DNA from: Saliniramus fredricksonii
Lineage (GTDB): Bacteria; Pseudomonadota; Alphaproteobacteria; Rhizobiales; Beijerinckiaceae
DNA: 64,000 nt
Assembly: GCF_900094735.1 (NCBI RefSeq)
Contig: NZ_FMBM01000003.1
Span: 1 to 64,000, forward strand
Direction of reading: 5' to 3'
Position 1 is the first letter of the stretch. Every line of letters starts with the position of its first letter. Below, one piece after another: positions 44,339-52,535 of this stretch. Position numbers and translations under genes: made by a program. The notes under the pieces are model-generated. The model did not search any database, had not been told where the DNA came from, and saw nothing but the letters and a program-made list of their open reading frames with translations.

Positions 44339-45415
44339 TCATCGGCAACGCCCGGGCAGGTTTCGCCTGATCCGCTCGGGGAATGCAGACAAAAGCCCGT
44401 TGCGAAGGCGCCGCCAGCCAAGGGCGAAAATCAGAGTGAAGCCGAAAATGATATAGAACCCTGCGAACATGGTCACGAGGTCAAAATCCGAGCCTACAAC
44501 GAACACAGCCACCATTATAAATGCTACGACAGTGCAAGACAGGATTATGGAAATTCTGTTTATCAGAAGGGCTGGAAACAACATTATCAATAATGGAACA
44601 GGATAGAATAAATAAATGTAAATTTCGGTTTGCGGGAAAATATTGATAAGTAGTGCTAAAAACACAATAGGCGATCCAATTATATAACAAAACAAAATAA
44701 GATAATACTTCTGTTTGTCAATTTTTTGATAGATTAAATCGATTACAAATCCTACAGAAAAAATTGAAAATCCGAGTAAAAGAAATATTGATTCATAATT
44801 TCTTTTTACAAAATCAGGATAAAACTCAAAAGAAAATATTGTAGAAGCAAAAATAAACGCAGTAATAATAATTACATATCTAAATAAATTGATATATTTT
44901 AAGCAAAAAATATATAATAATATTAAAAATATTGTTGTTGAAAGATAGAATGAATAGCTCTTCAGTCCAAAGAAATTGTGCATCAAAATGCTAGATGCCA
45001 AAAGACAGTTATAGCCAAATATGATCAATAGCACTGTGATGCTTAGGTTGTATTTCTTTTTTTTAGAAATGAAGCCCGCTGTTATCCAGGCAAGGAGGCC
45101 GAGGCCAAAATGCATGGCTAGTGGATTGAGCAGCTGGCGGCCTAGTGAAAAAATTATGACATAGACAAGCCCGATGCTGATCAGAACAACAACATCTTCC
45201 GCTATATGCGCGTCACGCTTTCGCCGCTCATGTCGTGCGCCATCATCTGCCAGCGTCGGTTGGTCCGATGCTGCCTCGTGGCGCGGTGAGGGGCCGCTAG
45301 CGGTTTCGGGGGTGTCCGGGGCCTGGGTTTTTTCGTTCAAGGCTATGGCTCCAGCTTTTGGCCTTGCGTCTGGCGGCGAGGAGTTCCGCTGTCCCATTGA
45401 CGGTATCGCCCGCAT
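44339..45415 (-). CDS. AT-rich multi-pass membrane protein of unknown function
   Basis: This is a protein of about 358 residues. The first about 90 are hydrophilic and encoded in GC-rich DNA (SMGQRNSSPPDARPKAGAIA, DDGARHERRKRDAHIAED). Roughly ten hydrophobic segments rich in Ile, Phe, Leu and Tyr follow (for example YVIIITAFIFASTIFSF), encoded in very AT-rich DNA at about 44440-45130. The last about 25 residues (LGWRRLRNGLLSAFPERIR) are GC-rich again and resemble the end of the neighbouring membrane protein (GWNPMRKAVLQHLPESLV). The two are probably distant paralogues. The start is uncertain (ATG 45415 or 45397). Function unknown; the base composition suggests transfer or strong relaxation in the core. 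Confidence 0.65.
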   Translation of the reverse strand: MRAIPSMGQRNSSPPDARPKAGAIALNEKTQAPDTPETASGPSPRHEAASDQPTLADDGARHERRKRDAHIAEDVVVLISIGLVYVIIFSLGRQLLNPLAMHFGLGLLAWITAGFISKKKKYNLSITVLLIIFGYNCLLASSILMHNFFGLKSYSFYLSTTIFLILLYIFCLKYINLFRYVIIITAFIFASTIFSFEFYPDFVKRNYESIFLLLGFSIFSVGFVIDLIYQKIDKQKYYLILFCYIIGSPIVFLALLINIFPQTEIYIYLFYPVPLLIMLFPALLINRISIILSCTVVAFIMVAVFVVGSDFDLVTMFAGFYIIFGFTLIFALGWRRLRNGLLSAFPERIRRNLPGRCR

Positions 45416-45467
45416 TCCGTGCGCCACGCGGTTTTCGTGCTCGGACCGACTGGGATCGATGCTGCGG

Positions 45468-46565
45468 TTACCCGACCGGTCGCGGCAGGCGCCGTACGAG
45501 GCTCTCGGGGAGGTGCTGCAGGACCGCTTTGCGCATCGGGTTCCACCCGGCCCCCATGAAGAGAATGCATCCACCGATAATGAAAAACATGATCGGAAGG
45601 CCAAACCCGAACATCCCCGCCAGAATCGCCACAGACCCGAACATCAGTCCGATGGATAGCAGGCTCGCAAAGAGGATCGCACGGCGATCGATTGCGAGCG
45701 AGACAACCGCCAGCATGAAAGCGAGGAGCAGGATGCCGGCGGGGTTTGCAAACGGCGTGAATCCGCTCCCCTGCAAGAATGGATTCACGAGGGCGTTCAG
45801 GATCATTGGAGCGGAGTAGAGGTGCAGCCAGAAGGCAATATCGGACCGCTGCGTTCGCCTTTCGGGGTCGGACAGGTCGAACCTCATCGCTGCGGCGAAG
45901 AGCGCCAGCCCCGCAGCCAGAAGGAGCCAACGGAATGCATTTTCGAAAAAGCTGGGAAACGCCCAATCGAGGATGCCGAGTATGTTCGCCACGAGAAAGA
46001 TTCCACCCATGGCGATGCTGATCGGCGCCCGAAATCGAAGATAGTGGAGAGCAACTGCAAATGCGGTGATTGCTGCTGCCCCGATATCTGCCGGCGTCAT
46101 GGCGCCATTAAAGCCGATGATCAGGCGATGCAGCGATGTGAAGAGGTAGAATATGCTCTGGGCGGTCGTTTCGGTTCCGTCCCCGTATACGTCGCGAAGG
46201 AACAGGTTCGAGGCGGCGAAGACGCACAGCGCAAAGCTCCCGATCAGAGAAAGGCTCGGCAGAGCCTGGCGGCGCTGAAGCGTGAACGCTTCCGCCAGCA
46301 TCCAGGCGGCGCCGGCGAGAAGCGCAAAGGCGATGGCGGGGGAAAACATCTGCGCTGCCAGAGCGAAGCCCGACCACAGAAATATGGAAATCCCGATCAT
46401 GATGAAGATATCGGAAAACCCCGTCACGAGACGCAGCGGCTCGTTATCGCGGGGCACTTCGTCCACCCCAGTCGTTTCCGCCGCCAGCCGCACGAGTTGC
46501 TCTGCCTGATCGGCAGTGAGAATGTTACGCGCCTGCGCTGCGGCCAGCACTTTCCTGTCGATCAT
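45468..46565 (-). CDS. DUF2157-like multi-pass membrane protein
   Basis: This is a 365-residue protein. A short N-terminal region MIDRKVLAAAQARNILTADQ, with AEQLVRLAAET, resembles the cytosolic start of DUF2157/DUF4401-type proteins, and it is followed by about eleven hydrophobic segments (IMIGISIFLWSGFALAAQ, LSLIGSFALCVFAASNLFL and others). Polar loops such as MRFDLSDPERRTQRSD occur. It ends in GWNPMRKAVLQHLPESLVRR. Function unknown. It lies between hslV and the AT-rich membrane gene, reading left; the three might be co-transcribed with hslU. Confidence 0.7.
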   Translation of the reverse strand: MIDRKVLAAAQARNILTADQAEQLVRLAAETTGVDEVPRDNEPLRLVTGFSDIFIMIGISIFLWSGFALAAQMFSPAIAFALLAGAAWMLAEAFTLQRRQALPSLSLIGSFALCVFAASNLFLRDVYGDGTETTAQSIFYLFTSLHRLIIGFNGAMTPADIGAAAITAFAVALHYLRFRAPISIAMGGIFLVANILGILDWAFPSFFENAFRWLLLAAGLALFAAAMRFDLSDPERRTQRSDIAFWLHLYSAPMILNALVNPFLQGSGFTPFANPAGILLLAFMLAVVSLAIDRRAILFASLLSIGLMFGSVAILAGMFGFGLPIMFFIIGGCILFMGAGWNPMRKAVLQHLPESLVRRLPRPVG

Positions 46566-46758
46566 CCTGCACGCTCCCTGATCGCGACCGGAACCGGCCG
46601 CAAGCGATACAGGTGTGTTTCGAAAATGAAGGAATGTCTAGGTTGCCGTCGATGGTACTTGCAAAGATGGTTTCCGGCGCTGCACGATGCTTCGCTCCGC
46701 CCGGGTGATCGGGTGAGGCCGCGTTCACGTCATTGCAGTGGGCTGCGCGACATGCGCG

Positions 46759-47328
46759 TCACCTTTCGCAATCCATTGTCTCGATGACCAGATTGCCGTT
46801 GGTGTAGACGCAGATATCAGCGGCGATCTGCAGGGCGCGGCGGGTGATGGTTTCGGCGTCGAGATCGGTATCGGCGAGTGCGCGTGCGGCGGCGAGCGCG
46901 TAATTGCCGCCCGAACCGATCGCCATGACGCCGCCCTCCGGTTCGAGCACATCGCCCGAGCCCGAGAGCAGCAGCGAGACGTCCTTGTCGGCCACCAGCA
47001 TCATCGCCTCGAGCCGACGCAGATAGCGATCGGTGCGCCAGTCCTTGGTGAGCTCGACACAGGCACGCAGGAGCTGGCCGGGATATTGCTCGAGCTTCGT
47101 CTCCAGCCGTTCGAACAGCGTGAAGGCATCCGCCGTGGCGCCGGCAAAGCCGCCGATCACCTCGCCCTTGGCGAGACGGCGCACCTTGCGGGCATTGCCC
47201 TTGACGATGGTGGGGCCGAGGCTGACCTGGCCGTCACCGCCGATTACCAGTTTGCCCTCCTTGCGCACCATCAGGATCGTGGTGGCATGCATCGAGGGGG
47301 AGCCGTTGCGGGCATCGTCTGTGGACAA
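46759..47328 (-). CDS. hslV: HslV, peptidase subunit of the HslVU protease
   Basis: This is a 189-residue proteasome-beta-like threonine peptidase. An N-terminal extension ([15 protein letters not shown]) must be removed to expose the catalytic Thr of [10 protein letters not shown], as in other alphaproteobacterial HslV. Other blocks are [53 protein letters not shown] and [14 protein letters not shown], which match the family throughout. It is divergent from hisB across about 140 bp and is separated from hslU by two membrane-protein genes. Confidence 0.96.
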   Translation of the reverse strand: MSTDDARNGSPSMHATTILMVRKEGKLVIGGDGQVSLGPTIVKGNARKVRRLAKGEVIGGFAGATADAFTLFERLETKLEQYPGQLLRACVELTKDWRTDRYLRRLEAMMLVADKDVSLLLSGSGDVLEPEGGVMAIGSGGNYALAAARALADTDLDAETITRRALQIAADICVYTNGNLVIETMDCER

Positions 47329-47467
47329 GATCGTGCACTCCGTTGAAAACCTGTTCCCTCCACTTAAGCGTTATCGTCGCCATTTCCAACGCGTATGGCA
47401 TTTTGAAGCAAGCCTTGCTAGAACCCGCTCGCGCCCGCTTTCCGGCGCGCCGTCAAAGAGCCGTATC

Positions 47468-48067
47468 ATGAGCCAGACATCGCGCAGCTCTCGCGTCGAG
47501 CGCCGCACCGCCGAAACCGATATCGATCTGACCCTGGATCTCGACGGGACCGGGGCGATCACGATCGAGACCGGGATCGGTTTCTTCGATCACATGCTGG
47601 AATTGCTGGCCCGCCATGCACTGTTCGATCTGACCCTGACGGCGAAGGGCGACCTGCATGTCGACGACCACCACACGGTGGAGGATGTCGGCATCGCGCT
47701 GGGGCAGGCCTTCCGCGCGGCTTTGGGTGATAAAACAGGCATCACCCGCTATGCCGATATGCACATGCCCATGGACGAGACGCTGACCCGTGTCGCGATC
47801 GACATTTCGGGCCGCGCCTTTCTCGTCTTCCGCACGCCGTTTCCCACCCAGAAGATCGGCAGCTTCGATACCGAGCTGGTGCGCGAATTCTTCCAGGCCT
47901 TCACCGCCAATGCCGGCGTCACGCTCCATGTCGAGACGCTCTACGGCGACAACAGCCACCACATCGCCGAGAGCTGCTTCAAGGGATTGGCGCGGGTCTT
48001 GCGACGGGCGGTTGCAGCTGAACCGCGCGAAGCCGGGCGCGTTCCCTCCACCAAGGGGATGCTGTGA
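47468..48067 (+). CDS. hisB: Imidazoleglycerol-phosphate dehydratase
   Basis: This is a 199-residue single-function dehydratase of histidine synthesis. Metal-ligand motifs are [36 protein letters not shown], and the second-half repeats [16 protein letters not shown] and [20 protein letters not shown]. It lacks the N-terminal histidinol phosphatase found in enterics, as usual for alphaproteobacteria. ATG 47468 ([18 protein letters not shown]) is the family start. It heads hisB-DUF2628-hisH-hisA. Confidence 0.96.
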   Translation: MSQTSRSSRVERRTAETDIDLTLDLDGTGAITIETGIGFFDHMLELLARHALFDLTLTAKGDLHVDDHHTVEDVGIALGQAFRAALGDKTGITRYADMHMPMDETLTRVAIDISGRAFLVFRTPFPTQKIGSFDTELVREFFQAFTANAGVTLHVETLYGDNSHHIAESCFKGLARVLRRAVAAEPREAGRVPSTKGML

Positions 48068-48069
48068 GG

Positions 48070-48114
48070 CAAGGGCGCCTGTGACAAGGGCGCCTGTGAC
48101 AAGGGCGCCTGTGA
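48070..48114 (+). repeat. 15-bp tandem repeat, three copies
   Basis: CAAGGGCGCCTGTGA is repeated exactly three times, starting two bases after the hisB stop codon. There is no spacer. It may alter spacing or structure between hisB and the next gene. Confidence 0.95.
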
Positions 48115-48178
48115 GCGGAATCGCGCATGATCGCTGCGCGGCAGTTTTTTTGATCGACGACGGGAGCTTGCATCCGGC

Positions 48179-48688
48179 ATGCATGTTTATACGGTCCATC
48201 TGCCCGCACAGGCCCGCCCGGGTGATGCGGAGGCTTTCGAGAAGGCCGTGCTGGTGCGAGACGGGTTCCATGTCTGGGCCTTTCTCTTCACCGTCTTGTG
48301 GTTTCTCTATCACCGCCTCTGGCTGGCCGCGATCGGTGTCTTCGTGGGGCTGAGCGCGTTCGGCTTCATCGTCGACCGTCTGGCTCTCGCGCCCTGGGCG
48401 GGGCTTGCCGCGCATGTCCTCGCCTCCACGCTGATCGGGCTCGAAGCCTCCAGCCTGAAGCGCTGGACTTGTGGCCGCAACGGTTTCGCCATGGTCGACG
48501 TCGTTTCGGGCGCCGACGAGGAGGAGGCCGAGGCCAAGGCCTGTGCGCGCTGGCTGGCGCGCGGCGAGAGCCGTCCCGACGGCCCACCGCCACCACCCTC
48601 GTCCTTCGACTGGCCCAAGCCCGCCCGCAGTGATGCGCCTCGGCGCGAGAGCGGCGTGATCGGTCTTTTTCCGGAGCGTTCGCGATGA
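48179..48688 (+). CDS. DUF2628 domain membrane protein
   Basis: This is a 169-residue protein. It starts [20 protein letters not shown], with [20 protein letters not shown] as the characteristic DUF2628 entry into the membrane. Two or three hydrophobic segments follow ([35 protein letters not shown]), then a soluble Pro-rich tail ending [11 protein letters not shown]. Function unknown; the family is regularly found inside alphaproteobacterial his clusters. Its end overlaps hisH by four bases (ATGA). Confidence 0.88.
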   Translation: MHVYTVHLPAQARPGDAEAFEKAVLVRDGFHVWAFLFTVLWFLYHRLWLAAIGVFVGLSAFGFIVDRLALAPWAGLAAHVLASTLIGLEASSLKRWTCGRNGFAMVDVVSGADEEEAEAKACARWLARGESRPDGPPPPPSSFDWPKPARSDAPRRESGVIGLFPERSR

Positions 48689-49335
48689 GCATCGCCATTA
48701 TCGATTACGGTTCGGGCAATCTGCATTCGGCGCAGAAAGCCTTCGAGCGCGCCGCCCGCGAGGCCGGCATCACCGTGCCTGTGATCGTCACCGACGATCC
48801 GCAGAAGGTGCGCGAAGCCGAGCGCATCGTGCTGCCGGGCGTCGGCGCCTTCGCCGATTGCCGGCGCGGGCTCGATGCCGTGGCCGGCATGACCGAGGCG
48901 CTGCACGAGGCGGTGCGGGCGCACGGCAAGCCGTTTCTGGGAATCTGCGTGGGCATGCAGCTTCTCGCCACGCGCGGGCTGGAGCACGAGACCGCCCAGG
49001 GTCTCGACTGGATCCATGGCGACGTTGCCATCATTCGCCCCCGTGATGCGCATCTCAAGATCCCGCATATGGGCTGGAACGTGCTGCATCCGCAGCGCGC
49101 GCATCCGCTGCTCGCAGATATCCCCACCGGCCCGAACGGGCTGCATGCCTATTTCGTGCATTCCTACGCGCTGACACCGGATGATCCGCAAGACGTCGTC
49201 GCCGTCACCGATTACGGTGGCCCCGTCACCGCGATCGTGGCGCGCGACAACATTGCCGGTACCCAATTCCATCCCGAGAAGAGCCAGAAGCTGGGTCTGG
49301 CCCTGATTGCCAATTTTCTGAGGTGGCGCCCGTGA
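48685..49335 (+). CDS. hisH: Imidazole glycerol phosphate synthase, glutaminase subunit
   Basis: This is a 216-residue class I glutamine amidotransferase. The motifs are [48 protein letters not shown] with the catalytic Cys, and [12 protein letters not shown] with the His-Glu pair. It passes ammonia to HisF. The start overlaps DUF2628 and the stop overlaps the GTG of hisA. HisF, its obligate partner, is not the next gene here. Confidence 0.97.
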   Translation: MSIAIIDYGSGNLHSAQKAFERAAREAGITVPVIVTDDPQKVREAERIVLPGVGAFADCRRGLDAVAGMTEALHEAVRAHGKPFLGICVGMQLLATRGLEHETAQGLDWIHGDVAIIRPRDAHLKIPHMGWNVLHPQRAHPLLADIPTGPNGLHAYFVHSYALTPDDPQDVVAVTDYGGPVTAIVARDNIAGTQFHPEKSQKLGLALIANFLRWRP

Positions 49336-50066
49336 TTCTCTTTCCCGCGATCGATCTGAAGGAAGGCCATTGCGTCCGCCTCATCCAGGGCGACATGGAG
49401 CAGGCAACGGTCTTCAACGACGATCCCGCCGATCAGGCCGCCACCTTCGCGCGCCAGGGTTTCGAATGGCTGCATTGCGTCGATCTCGACGGCGCCTTTG
49501 CCGGCAAGCCGATGAACGGCGCGGCGGTCGACCGGATCCTCGCCGCGATCGACATCCCCGTCCAGCTCGGCGGCGGCATCCGCGACATGCGCACCCTGGA
49601 AGCCTGGCTAGAGAAAGGCGTCGCCCGGGTCGTCATCGGCACGGCTGCGGTGCGGGATCCGTCCTTCGTGCGCGAGGCGGCGCGGCTGCATCCGGGGAAG
49701 ATCGCGGTCGGGATCGATGCCAAGGACGGGCGCGTTGCGGTCGAGGGCTGGGCCGAGACCTCGACCCTGACGGCGGAGGAACTCGGGCGGCGTTTCGAGG
49801 ATGCCGGGGTCGCGGCCATCATCTATACCGACATTGCCCGCGACGGCATTCTCAAGGGCCTCAATATCGAGATGACGCTGGCGCTGGCGGAAGCCGTCTC
49901 GATCCCGGTCATCGCGTCAGGCGGCCTCGCCTCGATCGAGGATGTGGCCCGCTTGCTCCAGCCCGATTGCGCCGCGCTCGCCGGTGCGATTTCGGGCCGC
50001 GCGCTGTATGACGGGCGCATCGACCCGACACAGGCTCTGGCGATGATCCGAGAGGCGCGCGGCTGA
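49332..50066 (+). CDS. hisA: Phosphoribosylformimino-5-aminoimidazole carboxamide ribotide isomerase
   Basis: This is a 244-residue TIM-barrel isomerase of histidine synthesis. Read from GTG 49332, it begins with the family signature [20 protein letters not shown]; the GTG overlaps the hisH stop. Further blocks are [53 protein letters not shown] and [13 protein letters not shown], containing the two phosphate-binding loops and the catalytic Asp residues. A start at 49323 is less typical. The gene is followed by a convergent MFS gene and not by hisF. Confidence 0.97.
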   Translation: MILFPAIDLKEGHCVRLIQGDMEQATVFNDDPADQAATFARQGFEWLHCVDLDGAFAGKPMNGAAVDRILAAIDIPVQLGGGIRDMRTLEAWLEKGVARVVIGTAAVRDPSFVREAARLHPGKIAVGIDAKDGRVAVEGWAETSTLTAEELGRRFEDAGVAAIIYTDIARDGILKGLNIEMTLALAEAVSIPVIASGGLASIEDVARLLQPDCAALAGAISGRALYDGRIDPTQALAMIREARG

Positions 50067-50072
50067 GAGGGC

Positions 50073-51266
50073 CTACGAATACCGCGTCCCCGCGCGCATG
50101 CGGATGGTGATCACCGCGAGATAGAAAGCGAACAGGCTCGCCATGGCGAAGGCGAAGCCGTGGGGGCGGTAGAGATCGATGCCGCCTCCGGCCAGCGGCG
50201 GGCCGATCACCATGCCGGCATTGTAGAGAATGACGAAGGCCGCATTCGCCGCCGCCAGATCGCCGCCGGAAAAGCGCGCGCCCAGATGGGCGAGCCCGAC
50301 CGTATAGAGCGCACCGGCGACACCGCCCCAGATCAGGAGCAGCAGGCCGAGCCCGATCACGCTATGCGCGACCAGTGGCATGGCCAGCGCACCGAACAGG
50401 CCGATCGTGGCGATGACGGCAAGCACCAGACGGCGATCAACATGGTCGGAAAGCGTCCCGATCGGGATCTGGAACAGGACATTGCCGAGCGCCATGATGC
50501 TTGCCAGAAAGGCCGCATTGGCTGCCGTATAGCCAAGTTCCAGCCCGTAGAGCGGCAGGATGGCGAAGCCGCCGCTCTCCACCGCGCCAAAGATCAGCGC
50601 CGCCACGGTTGCGGCAGGCGCCGCCAGCAGGAAGGAGAGCACGGTGCGCCCGGTGCCATGATCGATGCGCGGCGAGATCCCGCGAGCAAGCAGCAGCGGC
50701 AGCGCCGCAACGAGGCACAGGCCGGCCCCGGCAAGATAGGGCGCCCAGCCCTGCGTTCCCACAAGCGCCAGAACCGCCGGACCGGCAGCGAAGCCGAGCG
50801 CCAGGACGGTGGCATAGATGCCCATGACGAAGCCGCGTCGCCCGGGCGGGGCGGCGGAGTTGATCCAGTATTCCGACAGCACGAAGAGTACGCCCAGCGC
50901 CATCGAGAAGACGAAACGCAGGGGAAACCAGATCACGATGTCGTAGGTGAGCTTGAAGGCGACGAGGCACAGCGCGGAAAGGATCACCGCCCCCCAGAGC
51001 AGCGGCAGCACGCCGGTTCGCGCGGCAATACGCGGCACGAAGGGCACCGTCATGATCGCCGCGATCCCGGCAATCGCGGTATTGGCGCCGATCAGGGTGC
51101 CCGACGCGCCCATGCGTTCCATTTCGAGGGAGAGCAAGGGCACCGAGAGGCTCAGGCCGACACCGACGGCGGTGATGCAGCCGATCGCAGCCGCGATGGA
51201 GGCGTTGCGTGCGCGAACCAGCGCACGGCTGCTCAAAGCCTCATCCTGCCTCTCGGCATCGCTCAT
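50073..51266 (-). CDS. Major facilitator superfamily transporter, YcaD-like
   Basis: This is a 397-residue protein with about 12 hydrophobic segments. FVFSMALGVLFVLSEYWINS, then APPGRRGFVMGIYA, resembles the YcaD branch of the MFS; PIGTLSDHVDRRLVLAV marks the loop before helix 9. The substrate is unknown. It is convergent with hisA (6-bp gap) and lies 12 bp after the Nudix gene on the same strand, so it may be the last gene of a rnr-DUF983-Nudix-MFS series. Confidence 0.88.
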   Translation of the reverse strand: MSDAERQDEALSSRALVRARNASIAAAIGCITAVGVGLSLSVPLLSLEMERMGASGTLIGANTAIAGIAAIMTVPFVPRIAARTGVLPLLWGAVILSALCLVAFKLTYDIVIWFPLRFVFSMALGVLFVLSEYWINSAAPPGRRGFVMGIYATVLALGFAAGPAVLALVGTQGWAPYLAGAGLCLVAALPLLLARGISPRIDHGTGRTVLSFLLAAPAATVAALIFGAVESGGFAILPLYGLELGYTAANAAFLASIMALGNVLFQIPIGTLSDHVDRRLVLAVIATIGLFGALAMPLVAHSVIGLGLLLLIWGGVAGALYTVGLAHLGARFSGGDLAAANAAFVILYNAGMVIGPPLAGGGIDLYRPHGFAFAMASLFAFYLAVITIRMRAGTRYS

Positions 51267-51278
51267 GCAGAGCCATCC

Positions 51279-52061
51279 TCACACGTATTCGCGCACGAAG
51301 GCGCCGCGTTTCTCGTAATAGAACGGCACCCGCAGCATCGGATCGAATCCGGCCTCGAGCCGGATATCGAGCTCGTCGAGCACCACATGGGTGATCGTCG
51401 GCAGATCCAGACCACGCGCCTGCGACAGGGGCACCCAGACGAGTTCGGTGAGTTCCGAATCGGGCCCCACGAAGCCGGGTTCCTCGCGCGCCACCATCTC
51501 GCGATCCACCGCGAAGAAGCGGGTATCGAAACGCTTGGGCCGGCGCGGCGGAGTGATGGCGCGGGCGACGAATTGCAGCATGTCGAGCTCGGGAAACACC
51601 CCCGCCTCGACGAATGCGCGCCAGGGCCCGTCGATCTCGATTTCGGGCGCGCCGTAATCAGCCGAGCCCAGCATCACCCCGGTCTCCTCGTAGGTCTCGC
51701 GAATCGCAGCGAGGGCGAGGGCGCGGTTGCGGCTGGAGGTGGGGCGCACGACGCGGGCGGAGAGGGCGGCGTCCGTGCGGTCGTCGAGCATGCCGGCGGC
51801 GAGCATGCGCCGGTCGCCGGGTTCGATGCGCCCGCCGGGAAAGACGAATTTGCCGGGCATGAACTTGTGGCTGTCATGACGCTTGCCCATCAGCACGCGC
51901 GGTTCTGGTCCCGTCCGGTCGAGCACGATCAGCGTCGCGGCGTCGCGCGGGCGCAGATTCGGCCAGAGCCGCTCGCGCTCGGTCTTCGTCAGACGGTCGG
52001 TCATCGGGTTGCCGGCCTGCTCCGCACCGGCGGGGGGCTTGGTATCGGTCGTGGCACTCAC
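51279..52061 (-). CDS. Nudix hydrolase
   Basis: This is a 260-residue protein read from GTG 52061, which overlaps the DUF983 stop (GTGA); ATG 52004 (MTDRLTKTERERLW) is an internal alternative. The fold begins at DAATLIVLDRTGPEPRVLMG, with KFVFPGGRIEPGDRR and the Nudix helix split by an insertion, the Nudix-box core being AIRETYEETGVMLG (the REx2EExG pattern is present). The insertion between the GG of FPGG and RETYEE is longer than in the classic 23-residue box, as in the larger NUDT19-like coenzyme A or nucleoside-diphosphate hydrolases. Substrate unknown. Confidence 0.82.
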   Translation of the reverse strand: MSATTDTKPPAGAEQAGNPMTDRLTKTERERLWPNLRPRDAATLIVLDRTGPEPRVLMGKRHDSHKFMPGKFVFPGGRIEPGDRRMLAAGMLDDRTDAALSARVVRPTSSRNRALALAAIRETYEETGVMLGSADYGAPEIEIDGPWRAFVEAGVFPELDMLQFVARAITPPRRPKRFDTRFFAVDREMVAREEPGFVGPDSELTELVWVPLSQARGLDLPTITHVVLDELDIRLEAGFDPMLRVPFYYEKRGAFVREYV

Positions 52062-52525
52062 GCTGTGTTTCCTCGTTCGTTGTCGCCTTCCCGGCCTGCG
52101 GGACCGGCCTCGCCGAATCCATGCATGCCGAGCGCATATTGCAGCCCCACGACGGCGCCCTTCATCGGCGGCAGAAGCGCGAGCGAGAGAGCGACCGTCA
52201 GGAGCGGCCAGGTGGCCACATGAAACCATAAAGGGGGCGCGTAATGCATTTCACAGATGTATATCCCGGTTCCGACGATCTTCCCCACCACGAAAATGGT
52301 GAGATAGGGCGGAAAGTCGTCCGCGCGGTGGTGGTGCAGTTCCTGCCCGCAGGCGTCGCAGGCCGGGCGTATCTTCAGATAGGAGGAAAAGGCGCGCCCC
52401 TCACCGCAGGCGGGGCAGCGGCAGCCGAGGCCGCGCATGATTGCGCGTTTCCACTCGCCCGAGCCGGCCGCAAGACTCTTGCCGATCCGGTTCCCGATCC
52501 CTGTGCCGTTCCGGTCCTGCATCAT
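52058..52525 (-). CDS. DUF983 family membrane protein
   Basis: This is a 155-residue protein. The typical DUF983 features are a zinc-ribbon-like start (MRGLGCRCPACGEGRAFSSY and IRPACDACGQELHHHRADDF) and two hydrophobic segments (PYLTIFVVGKIVGTGIYI and WPLLTVALSLALLPPMKGAVV). ATG 52525 follows GAGGGGCGGGGC just after the rnr stop. Function is unknown; the family sits next to rnr and a Nudix gene in many alphaproteobacteria. Confidence 0.9.
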   Translation of the reverse strand: MMQDRNGTGIGNRIGKSLAAGSGEWKRAIMRGLGCRCPACGEGRAFSSYLKIRPACDACGQELHHHRADDFPPYLTIFVVGKIVGTGIYICEMHYAPPLWFHVATWPLLTVALSLALLPPMKGAVVGLQYALGMHGFGEAGPAGREGDNERGNTA

Positions 52526-52535
52526 GCCCCGCCCC

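Noticed and set aside
44339-45604. AT-rich gene considered as a phage or defence effector
   Set aside because: The only visible features are membrane segments and a C-terminus like its neighbour's; no enzymatic or toxin motif was seen.
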